Shown here piece by piece: positions 24,227 to 34,600 of a DNA stretch of 64,000 nt (within the stretch, counting starts at the first letter, position 1; each line of letters opens with the position of its first letter). The DNA comes from Antedon bifida. Taxonomy: Eukaryota > Echinodermata > Crinoidea > Comatulida > Antedonidae. Below the pieces are notes generated by a model that was given only the letters and a program-made list of their open reading frames with translations, did not search any database and had not been told where the DNA came from. The stretch is from the NCBI GenBank assembly GCA_963402885.1, contig OY727094.1, positions 15,006,501 to 15,070,500 on the forward strand. The letters run 5' to 3'. Made by a program: the position numbers and the translations under genes.

Positions 24227-26372
24227 GTAAGTGTTGCTATTCCACTGAAAATAAAATAAATAAAATAAATGTTTTGATATTGAATATTGGGGCGTCGTAG
24301 TTTGTCTTTCAATTAAAATACAAACAATAATTTGTCATAGTTTTTCGCAAGACAAACAATTATGGTTGAAAAAGACAATCTGTATTCTGTAGTTTGTACT
24401 TTTTATTGAAAGATAAACTGTGCTATAACATGAAACCATGCTGCATGTATAGTCCATGGGATTTAGCTAAAAAATGACCCTTTTCTCACACAAATTGCAA
24501 GAAAAGGTTTTTTTGATGAAATGTGTTCTTTAGACCCTACTGAACACATTTATCAACGTTAGGACATTTTTCGACAACGGGAAGTAGCCTAATTTGCATA
24601 ATTAAAAATGGCCGCCATTTTTAATAACGTACTCTGTATCTTGGAAATCGCTAGTCACAGATACTTAATTATCGTGTCAAAATCGTTAGAATATATGTTT
24701 TTATATTCACTTTATTGAAAAAGTTTGTCCAAAAATGAATGGAAGTGCTATTTCTAACATTATTGACCTCTGACCTTGAATTCTCATATCTCAGCAACCA
24801 CTAATCGGAGATATACAAATTAGGGCTTAAATTGTTCAGAAACTACACATTTATATCCAGTCTAATTGCATGTTTTTGCAAAAAAATGGCGGATTCTAAC
24901 ATTATTGACCTTTGACCTTGATTTATCATATCTTAGCAACCACTAATCTGAGAGACACACAATATGGCTCAAACTGTTCAAAAACTACATATTTATATTT
25001 AGTCTAATGGCATGTTTTTGCAAAAAATGGCCGATTCTAACATTATTGACCTTTGAACTTTGCACTACATAAAATCGCATAACTTTGAAAATATTGTACA
25101 TATGAAATTATTTTTAGTGTCAAATTGTTCAGAACATATATGTTTCTATAGAGTCCAATGACACATTATGTCCAATAATGGCCTATTGTATTGTATTGTA
25201 TGGATGTTCATCTTGAAAAATACCCGCATACAATAATACGAGGATGATTTGCATTTTCCTATCTCCTCCTACGATAATTGTTTTTAATGGCTGAAAACCG
25301 GTTGAGCAGCTCGAGTACAGCATCATAATGTTGAAGACAGGCCGATTTTCTTTAAAAAATACTATTTTGATAGATTTAATATACGTTTATACAAGTGTAT
25401 TGATTTGCGATGAATGGAACATTCCAATCTTTGTTCCACAAGTGTCTATTCCATCAGGCGTCGTAAAGGCAAGTACTGTATACTCATAACAGAAATTCGA
25501 TCCATTTTTTTTTCAATCTGTGTTGCAGAGGTTGGATATAGATTTTTTTAAACGGATAATGAGCTAGCGTTTTCAGTCGCCGTATATTTATGTACAAATC
25601 TTTATTATTGCAGTTAAACCACCCACATCATCACCCTTCCCTCACTGGCATGAGTAGTGTTGTAAAGCCAGTAGAGGATAGACCTACAGTGCATCACATG
25701 CCCTAAACGCAGAACAACTTTGGTGGGTAGGGTAGGAACCAACTTAAGTATGAATTAGCTCTAAGAAACAATTGAAAACCATTAGGCCTACTAATTAAGT
25801 TGAGTTAGATAATTTAATATTTATTGACGATTAAATCGAATTTATGATTTGCCCCGAATAGAGGTGGTTTTCACAAATTGTTTTACATTATATAAACATA
25901 TACACGTCGTAGTGATGTATCGTTACATGTACTGTACTACTATTTCAATCGACTAGGACGGTGATAGTTTCAACAAAGTATTACATCGCAATGTTTTACT
26001 GTGTTTAGTGGTATATTATTTGTAAAACATAAAAACAATTAATATTTCGTTACTAAATGGATAAAGAATATATTTAAAAATTGTTCCACTTTGCACCCTT
26101 CCTCTTCCCCATACCTCAACCCTAATGTTACATATAAAACACAAATTAAGTTTGTTTAAATTTGACCTAAACAATTGTCTCATTTTGTGAAAAGTTTCTC
26201 TTTCGGAAGTAATTCCCAGGGTGCTAATTTTAGTTGAGTACATAAATCACAGTGTCTATTTATTCGTTCCTGTAAAGGACATGTATTATTGTCCTGCGGT
26301 ACGTACATTTGAAATCGCCAGTTTTTTAACGCTGAAATTATTATGTATTCGAGAACCATCTGTGGGCACGAC
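24227..26372. repeat. Repeat-rich stretch where MYO19 motor exons are expected
   Basis: 24430-25200 contains three diverged ~130-bp units with TAACATTATTGACCTTTGAC, ATATCTTAGCAACCACTAAT and GTTCAAAAACTACATATTTA. These recur in related form at 28.7-29.4 kb and 45.1-45.4 kb. 25200-26370 has no recognised exon, IR.CIKPN-type motif or open frame of interest on either strand. Confidence 0.55.
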
Positions 26373-26409
26373 CTAGATGGTACGAGAGCGAAGCGAGCGT
26401 ACCATCTAG
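26373..26409. other. Perfect 12-bp inverted repeat with 13-bp spacer
   Basis: CTAGATGGTACG and CGTACCATCTAG flank AGAGCGAAGCGAG. It lies just before the exon-derived array and may mark the end of an inserted element. Confidence 0.7.
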
Positions 26410-26442
26410 TTAAACTAAATTTGTTTATGTACTTTAAGATGC

Positions 26443-27100
26443 TTAGGTTTTAGAAGCTGGAAGGTGAGAAAAGATGTAAAGAGACAATATGAGGCAGTAT
26501 GTGTCATATAGTATGCTATGATGCTGAGTCACTAATTAGAATTGATATTTTGTAGGTTTTAGAAGCTGGAAGGTGAGGGAAGATGTAAAGAGACAATATG
26601 AGGCAGCACGTGTCATATAGTATGCTATGATGCTGAGTCACTAATTAGAATTGATATTTTGTAGGTTTTAGAGGCTGGAAGGTGAGAGAAGATGTAAAGA
26701 GACGACATGAGGCAGCACGTGTCGTACAGTATGCTATGATGCTTAGTCACTAATTAGAATTGATATGTTGTAGGTTTTAGAGGCTGGAAGGTGAGAGAAG
26801 ATGTAAAGAGACAACATGAGGCAGCATGTGTCATACAGTATGCTATGATGCTAAGTCACTAATTAGAATTGATATGTTGTAGGTTTTAGAGGCTGGAAGG
26901 TGAGAGAAGATGTAAAGAGACGACATGAGGCAGCACGTGTCGTACAGTATGCTATGATGCTTAGTCACTAATTAGAATTGATATGTTGTAGGTTTTAGAG
27001 GCTGGAAGGTGAGAGAAGATGTAAAGAGACAACATGAGGCAGCATGTGTCATACAGTATGCTATGATGCTAAGTCACTAATTAGAATTGATATGTTGTAG
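26443..27100. repeat. ~109-bp tandem array of the acceptor side of the MYO19 IQ exon (six extra copies)
   Basis: Each unit carries the intron end (ACTAATTAGAATTGATAT(G/T)TTGTAG) plus the first ~75 bases of the IQ exon (GTTTTAGAGGCTGGAAGGTG..TATGCTATGAT) and then returns to intron sequence. Only the seventh, downstream copy continues into the full exon at 27101. Confidence 0.95.
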
Positions 27101-27243
27101 GTTTTAGAGGCTGGAAGGTGAGAGAAGATGTAAAGAGACGACATGAGGCAGCACGTGTCATACAGTATGCTATGATTGGATATTCAATTCGTTTACATCA
27201 ACGCAAGTTAGAGGAACAATTAAATGAAGTAGATTCAGACGAG
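27101..27243 (+). CDS. MYO19: MYO19 IQ-motif exon
   Basis: FRGWKVREDVKRRHEAARVI then QYAMIGYSIRLHQRKL: a RGW.....R....AA..IQ...R pattern fitting the light-chain-binding neck. Phase 1 in, 0 out; a second usable acceptor lies seven bases downstream. Confidence 0.75.
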
Positions 27244-27569
27244 GTAGGCCTTTACTTAAAACCCCAATTTTCAATCTTCGCTGCACCAACATACTTTACC
27301 ATGTGAAGTATGTTCATTTATCACTAACACATCGCATTTACATGTACTTAACTCAATGATGTTAAATTAACACATCATCATCATCATCATGTACTACGTT
27401 ATAAAACTAATAATGTTGAATAGGGTATATTTTATTTACTGAGAGATTACCTGTTCTCGGTTCCACCTTATTAAATAGGCAATCAGTTAATTTTTAACTT
27501 TTAACTATTTTTATACCAATCTAATACTTTCTTTACTTGATACAATTTATTATGAATTTATTTTACCAG

Positions 27570-28241
27570 TTTGCTGATTCTGATGTGCAAGAATGCAATG
27601 ATGAACAATCACAACAAAACAATAGCATATTAACAGAAGGTATACTGTCAGCAGTATCATTGGATAATGAACCTCATGACAGTAACCTGTCAGTGATTAG
27701 TTCAAGCAATGGTACCAAAGAAGTTGAAGACAAGAGAGATAAGTTTACCAGTAAAGGCACCAAAGAAGTTGAAGACAAGAGAGATAAGTTTACCAGTAAA
27801 GATAGCAAAGAAGTTGAAGACAAGAGAGATAAGTTTACCAGTAAAGATAGCAAAGAATTTGATGATCAAAACAAGAGAGATGTGTATGATACTGATAAAA
27901 AGATCAATAAAATTGAAGAACGAGAAAATCTAAATAACAATTCTAGAACACAAGTTCATGAAAATGGTAACCTGAACTGTAATAGTGGTGGTAGAAGTGA
28001 GGGAAATACAATAGTCAACATTGAACTAAAGAAAGATGGGGATGAAATATCTCAAAAGAAGAGCTCAGATGAACAATGTGCTACACATAAACCAATAGCT
28101 AGTGAGCACCAGAATGGTAGACGTGTTGAAGAGGAGCCTGTAAATCAAGGAACGACTACCATCATTAACAAGTTTGTGCAAGTTGCAACAACTCCTGCAG
28201 TTGATATAGCTTTTTGGTTTGCTGTATCATGGTCCAGTTAG
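27570..28241 (+). CDS. MYO19: MYO19 tail, terminal exon
   Basis: Opens in phase 0 after TTACCAG and ends TAG at 28239-28241; AATAAA at 28546-28551. The peptide is polar and low-complexity with three near-identical 16-residue repeats around KEVEDKRDKFTSK (27715-27860), encoded by a 48-bp tandem repeat. It ends in a short hydrophobic stretch (DIAFWFAVSW). The mitochondrial-targeting tail domain of vertebrate MYO19 is not recognisable, so the end may be lost or diverged. Confidence 0.7.
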   Translation, partial: FADSDVQECNDEQSQQNNSILTEGILSAVSLDNEPHDSNLSVISSSNGTKEVEDKRDKFTSKGTKEVEDKRDKFTSKDSKEVEDKRDKFTSKDSKEFDDQNKRDVYDTDKKINKIEERENLNNNSRTQVHENGNLNCNSGGRSEGNTIVNIELKKDGDEISQKKSSDEQCATHKPIASEHQNGRRVEEEPVNQGTTTIINKFVQVATTPAVDIAFWFAVSWSS

Positions 28242-30980
28242 GCTATAACCTTTAGTCTCAAACGCTACAAAATGGTCTACTGTATGGTTCAAAGACAAAT
28301 GAAGATGGATGACACAGAAAGAAAGAGTCATGTAATTTTGCTGTTTCAGATTACAGTAATAGAATTTTCAATTGTTTATATATTTGTACCATCGTATACA
28401 AACAATAACAATTCAGAGTCTTTATGGAGCTCTTTCATCTTTGATTTTGCTTTCATGCATGAGTAAACTTTATGAATATGAAATTATCCTAATATTCAAT
28501 TTTATTATAAACAAATCATGTAAAACTAACAATATACTTTTAGTAAATAAAACTAATTCTCAGGAATATGATTTGTGATTTTTATGTCCCATGCATTTAG
28601 GATTTTCAGATTTCAATGTTGTGTTGTTTTTCTATAAAATTCTTTTTTACCCTATTGGTCGCGTTCAGATTTAAAAGAAAATAAACAAAAATAGAATACA
28701 AAAAAGTTAATAATATTGTATATCATTTATTAAAATTATAATAAACATTTTCAATACAAGTTGGGTAGCAATGGGTAGCATATTGTGTATGCTTTCATTT
28801 GATACCATACAGTTTGTCCATTGGCATTTTAAAGAATAATTTAACCCGAAAATGTGTTTTTTGGTCATTTTTGGGTCAAAGGTCAGTAAAAGCATTTCTG
28901 GTCATTTTTTCGCTAAAAGTTGTGTTAGACCGAATATAAATATGTATATTCTGAACAATTTGACACCTAAGGAACACTTGAATTATTTAATATTATAAAT
29001 AAACCAAAATAAATTTACACTATTTAATATACTCATTTTAGTAAAAAAATAATAAAATATGCACATTTTCCATACAATTAGCTTCATAATTAAACATTTT
29101 CAATACAAGTTGGGTAGCAATGAGTAGCATATTGTGTATGCTTTCATTTGATACCATACAGTTTGTCCATTGGCATTTTAAAGAATAATTTAACCCGAAA
29201 ATGTGTTTTTTGGTCACCTTGGGTCAAAGGTCAGTAAAAGCATTTTCGGTCATTTTTTCGCTAAAAGTTGTGTTAGACCGAATATAAATATGTATATTCT
29301 GAACAATTTGACACCAAAAGCATATCTGTACGACAAGTGGTTGTCGAGATATAAGAACCACACATTTTTAACCTTTGACCCCGATTTTGGGCATGTTCGT
29401 CCCGGATAGCGAATTTGGCACACATTCCATGTTGTTCGTTGGGGTCAAATTATCCTATAACAGTTGAGATATTCTCTCCTAAATTAAATGCATACAAATC
29501 TGACCCAGGTCCTAGACTAAATAGAATATGAAATATGTATTTATGAAGCAACTCTACCAATAAATGTAAATTTTTAAAGTTTCAAACGTCTTTTGTCAGG
29601 TCAATAATAAAAAAGATTTAAAAAAAGCTATACCAATGAAATAATATACAGTGGGTTTACACATATTTCTCATGTGAAATTTTAGGTAAGCCACTAACAC
29701 TAGCCATAGCCACCAAAGCACAAAAGACTCAGACATTGACAATATATATACAAAAGACCCAGTTACAGAAAGTCAACAGTCAATTACTTATTGCACAGTT
29801 CATCATAATATAATTTATTTTTCCTAGAAAACATGAGTCAAGCCATGTCACGCTAATATTGGATGTGACTGACTGATTGGAGGCATCCGTATGGCCAGTA
29901 AAAATATATTTCATTTTAGTGATAAATGGGGGAAAAGGACAATTCTGTTTAGGTTTTCAGAAGCCTGTTGATCAGTCACACACACACTAGACAGCAGCTG
30001 ATCATGTTTTTGGTACAGTTGAATTATCTTATTTTAAAACATGTGGTTTATAATCCCAATTGTTTATATTATTGAAGCATTATAGTACCAATAATCTTTG
30101 TAATTTATCAATTATGAGGAATAGAAATATGCCTGTAAATTTGTAATTTATATCATGCATTTGTGAATTTAGTCGTGAGGTAATTTCCCCGATTGATCGT
30201 AATCAAAACGGTACTGGGTATGGTCTACTAGTTTTTCTGCTCCCAACCAGTACATCCATTCATAGAAGCTTTGATGAAGTAAGCCTACCTGGTGGTAACC
30301 ATAGAACGGTTCCGAGATAACGACTATACTTCGGCTTTAGAAGATTGAAAAAATTGTTAGAGATAGAGTAGGCCTATACGATGTTTGATTATGTGTAGAT
30401 GTGTGATTTGTTCTTTTATTCAAATGATGTTATTTATTTAATACATTTTTTTATATCAATTAATGAAATTATCGTAGATTGTATATTATGCGATAAATAT
30501 TATTTAATAATTTTTTGATATATTATTATTATTATTATTATTATAATATTAAAAAAAGATATTTGTTAGTATAAATTTAAAAAATATAGATATAATTTGT
30601 GTTATAGGTACTCTTGTTGTAATATTATCTATCTAAATATTATCGGTAATAATTTTACGACATTTAATAATGCCATAGCACATTTGCAATCAGATTTGAT
30701 ATTTTTTTTTTACTTTGACACCTTTTATCTCAAAAACGCTTCCTATCATGATCGATTACCTTCCACATTCGTAATCTACGGAAAATTCTGGTCTAGAAAA
30801 GTTGGATGGCAATTTATCCCCATTCGGGTGGTGATTCTGGTGGTATCACCAGATACAAAAATAATACAAATATAAAAATATTTTGTCATTCACTTACCTG
30901 ACATCTCATATCAGGTACATGACCTATGTTCTATTACTTTGCTCTATTAAAACATAGTTTAAAGATCTTGAACTTTTAAA
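28242..30980. repeat. MYO19 3' flank and intergenic repeats
   Basis: A ~235-bp unit starting ACATTTTCAATACAAGTTGG and ending GAACAATTTGACACC occurs twice (about 28740-28972 and 29094-29315). It is related to sequence at 24.4-25.2 kb. 29500-30980 is AT-rich, including a TTA microsatellite near 30520-30545, with no supported exon. Confidence 0.6.
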
Positions 30981-30985
30981 AACAT

Positions 30986-30999
30986 TTTATTCCTTTATT
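30986..30999 (-). terminator. Poly(A) signals for the ROCO gene
   Basis: Two AATAAA hexamers on the minus strand (30986-30991 and 30994-30999), about 190 bp after the stop codon at 31185. Confidence 0.5.
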
Positions 31000-31079
31000 A
31001 ACTATGTATCTCCTATTATGTTAATACAAATTGTTTATTTGTTGAACTGAGTTACGGTCTACTGTTCTCAATAGACACT

Positions 31080-31160
31080 TTAGACTGTTTCTAGTAAGTC
31101 TACAATATCCATTCTCTCAACTGCTCTCAAGGCTTTTATTACTTCCTCTTGTTGAAATGG
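31080..31160 (-). pseudogene. Detached copy of the C-terminal part of a death-domain exon
   Basis: Minus-strand reading gives EEVIKALRAVERMDIVDLLE followed by a stop, nearly identical to EEVIKALRAVERMDIVELLK at the end of exon 31822-32088. It lies just downstream of the gene's stop codon and lacks the first two thirds of the domain. It is either a relic of a tandem exon duplication or an unused alternative terminal exon. Confidence 0.8.
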
Positions 31161-31184
31161 TGAAATTTAAACGTCTCCTCCATT

Positions 31185-31684
31185 TCATCTTTTTAACACC
31201 TCTTTAACCTCTTCTATTTTGGCCTCATTCAGCAACCCACGGGTTTCAAAGTCCAAAATCAAACTCCAGCTGTCTGTATACTCCTTAAAGACGGGGAAGT
31301 TGTATCGTCCATCAAGAGTTTTTATCTCTGAATCACTAAGACTTTTTCCAAGATTAAAGATCTCTCTTGTGCGTGGTGAAAATGATGCTACCTTACGCTT
31401 CTTGATATTTTTGAAAGCAGGAAGCTTTTCTTTAATGACCGACTGAAAGCCAAATTGTTCCGTTACTTTTATTGCATCATACAGGACAGAAAGATTTGTT
31501 TGACTCAATTGTTCATATGCAGTTAAAAGAGCTAACAGTTTTATTGTACTGGTAACCCTTTTCAACTCTTGAATGTCATCTACTATTTCTATGCATAGAA
31601 CTTGTAGTCTGTTAAGGAGACCACGATCATCAAACCATTGTGAAAAGTCTGCAATCAACTGTTTAAAATTATCTTCCGAGAAAT
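31185..31684 (-). CDS. Terminal exon: tandem death-effector-like domains
   Basis: 166 codons including TGA at 31185-31187. The first unit, FKQLIADFSQWFDDRGLL..LQVLCIEIV..LALLTAYEQLSQTNLSVLYDAI, fits the six-helix DED pattern with the ..LF..L....LS..NL..L helix 5-6 segment. The second, NLGKSLSDSEIKTLDG..LILDFETRGLLNEAKIEEVKEVL, matches the L-E-x-R-G-L-L-x-E-x-x-I/L hallmark closely. Tandem DEDs are known from initiator caspases and c-FLIP. No caspase domain follows. Assignment is by pattern, not by search. Confidence 0.65.
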
Positions 31685-34600
31685 CTACATGGTTGAAGAA
31701 AAGCAAGTTTCCAATATTATGAAATAAATTTAGTATAATTAGCAAAATTAAATTCTTAAAAAATCTTTTTGAGACTGCATAAAATGTATTTTCTGTAAAA
31801 ATGTTAAATAAAGATACCCACCTTGTCCTGATTTCTTTAGTAATTCTACAATATCCATTCTCTCAACTGCTCTTAAGGCTTTTATTACTTCCTCTCGTTG
31901 GTTCACATCTCTTCCTTGCTTACATCGCCATTGTACCAGTGATTCCATAGTTGCTTCTACAGTCTCCGCTGAAAACCTCCTCTCAGTTTGTGATAGCTCA
32001 ACATCAGCAATACCAAGATTCCTACAGAAGTTATTCCAATCTGTCGTCTTCTCAGAAATTATCAGGAAGTCCAAGTCTGTTAAGCATCCTGTAAAATTTT
32101 AATTTATTATATAAAACACATTTTGGTTGTTTTTCTATAAATATTGAGGTGCTGAAATTAAGTAACATTCCTGGAATATATAATTAATAATAAACAAATA
32201 ACAATCTTACTTAAAAACAAAATTAGCTTTAGCTCTAAAATTCTAAAAAAAATCATGTTTAAATATAAAAACATATAAAGAATAGTAAGCATTACCCACC
32301 TTGTCCTGATTGGTCTGTAAACATTGGAACTTCAAAACTGACATCATCTTTGTATTCCTTTCTTTTACACAGACTATCAGCTAAATCAACACGTCCTTGT
32401 TGTTTTAAAGCCTTGATCACTGTAGGTAGTTGATGTGCTTCTGCATGTTGCCAGCTATTTTTCCATTGCACCAAAACTTCCATCATGGCATCTTCTACAT
32501 GTTTGTTTTCGCCTGTACTTTTACTAATGTTTTCCCATTTGAGTCCAAGTCGCACTGCTAATCTTCTCCAATTTTGCCCTAAATTGTCACAGATGAATAG
32601 CAGATCTTGATCATCAATACAAACTGTAAAATAATGAGAGAAAGAGAATGCTTTGATAAAAATAATAAAATGTATTCAATTATATCATAAAAAAGCATTT
32701 TGTTTTATAAAAAAAAATAAATCATTAGTAAACATTCTATTATAATGCCAGTCAAAAATAATTTTTTTAAATCATAATAATCCATGAGCCTAATTACTAA
32801 TTATTTTCTATGATAAAGAATTACAAGATAACTAAATATAGCATAAATGATTAAATAATCTCTCTAAACTATTGAAAAAAAACCCACCAATGATGTTGAT
32901 ATGTTTCAAACATAGGGCTTCAAGCTTTCATAGACTGAAGTCTATACCATTCAGAATAACAGCTAGCTTGCAAAAACCATTAGTATATGTCAATGCTTTA
33001 GAATTAATTAATGGCATAATCAACTTCATGAATTATTCATGATTTCTGAAAATGATGAAAAAGTAATGATGCCAGCATTCAGGCTATACATATGAATGCA
33101 ATATACCTGAATGTTTGATAATTTGTGGCAGTTCATCCTTAATGTATTTCTCAAACTGCTTAGCAATATCATTACGACCATGTTGTCTTAGTGCAGTGCA
33201 TAATACTTGTTGCTGATTAAGGTCACTACCAATGCTGCTTCTCCAACGTTTCAGCATCCTTGCTGTAGCTTTATCTGCCTGCTTTTCATTATAAAAAATA
33301 TTATTCACTGTAGACCATGTAAGCCCCAAACGAACACCAAATCGTCTACAGGAAAGATCCATCTCTGTAGATACACTTTCAATAGTAAGGTCATCCACAC
33401 AGTCTATGATTAAAAAAAATGTTTATTCTATTTTTTTAAATTATTTTCACATGGATGTGTCTGAAAAGGTAAACAGACAAATTAATGTAATAATAAGCAA
33501 TAATAAAAAAATAATAATGCAAAAATAAGGTTCAATCAAGTCTTCTTCTAATAGCTGTACTAAGGTGCAAACAATGTATATTATGATACGAAATAAGTCT
33601 GTGTCTGTGAAAGTCATACTTACCAATGTTATTCACATACCTGTCTTCAATGGACTCCTCTGGAAAAAAAAGATTAACAGAATATTTAAGCTTTCACTAT
33701 GAATTGAAAATCATAAAAAATGCTTACTGTAAATCTTTTGATTTTATTTAGCTTCTAATGTGTACAGACACAACTGGATACATACATTTTCAACAAGGGT
33801 CTCAAGGCATAGTAACAAATAGAGAAATGAAATTTGCCCAAAAATACATCAATCAGTTGAAACCAGCATTTTTAAAACTATTATTAGGGCATATAATAGG
33901 ACACGTATATCTGAAATTTTGGAAAGGAACAAATATTGGTAAGTATTACAGTTTTGTCAGAGAGAAAAATAACATGGATTGCAACATTATTCATTTTTCG
34001 TCAACATCCTACCTAGGCTTCATGTGATCTTAAACTTAAAAACACAAATAATAATTTACCCTTTGATAGGACATTGTCTCCAAACAGATTACGGTAACGT
34101 TTCACTTCCATTCCTCTGCTTCCACATGGCAACACATCTTTGTCAAATTTGCGTACAACATGCATATGAGTAGGTTCACCTTTTGAAGCACACACACAAG
34201 GGATGTACATCTTTACTTTAACACCATGTGCATTCTTCTCACTCAAAAAGTGTAATTCTTTTTGAAGGAAACTAAGCACCTGAAAAATATTTTTTTTAAA
34301 ATAAAGTTGTAACAGTAATGCAATAACAATTAAAAAGGAACAAATTAACAGGCATATATCAGTATTTCTAATGGCTAATTGTGTAAATAGAATTATGCTT
34401 GTGAAAGATGTAAAAGCAACATAAGTTGGAGGTAATTCTAAATAAAGTGTAGAATGTTTGACACTGGCTTACCTTCTTACAGATGCTAGGTTGTGGATCA
34501 TCATCTTCAGGAGAGCTGCTTCCTGATTCTGTGTTCATGATTGTCGTTCTGACAATTGTTGTCTGCAATTACAAAAAAACAAATCAATCCTTTGAACATT

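Larger units (their letters stand above)
12591..28241 (+). pseudogene. MYO19: MYO19, unconventional myosin XIX, disrupted (two stops and missing motor exons)
   Basis: Exons: possibly 12591-12662; 13333-13437, 15688-15793, 16577-16716, 17220-17333, 17683-17727 or -17731, ~17877-17931, 18741-18810, 18975-19074, 20618-20815, 21297-21387, 22922-23108, 23589-23778, 24116-24226, 27101-27243, 27570-28241. Landmarks: DDLVLLNPLSEPAVLNCL, P-loop GESGSGKT followed by the class-XIX-typical TWNARCLLKYL, switch [36 protein letters not shown], and switch II LDVYGFE with [17 protein letters not shown]. Myosin XIX is an actin motor on the outer mitochondrial membrane. Defects: TAG at 16600-16602 replaces the invariant Tyr of RY; TAA at 19072-19074 replaces Gln in HIFYQ; no exon encodes the roughly 300 residues from after LMNQ to the IQ motif. 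Start unclear: ATG 13339 is the first in-frame one in a conserved exon. Decayed gene or damaged assembly cannot be told apart here. Confidence 0.85.
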
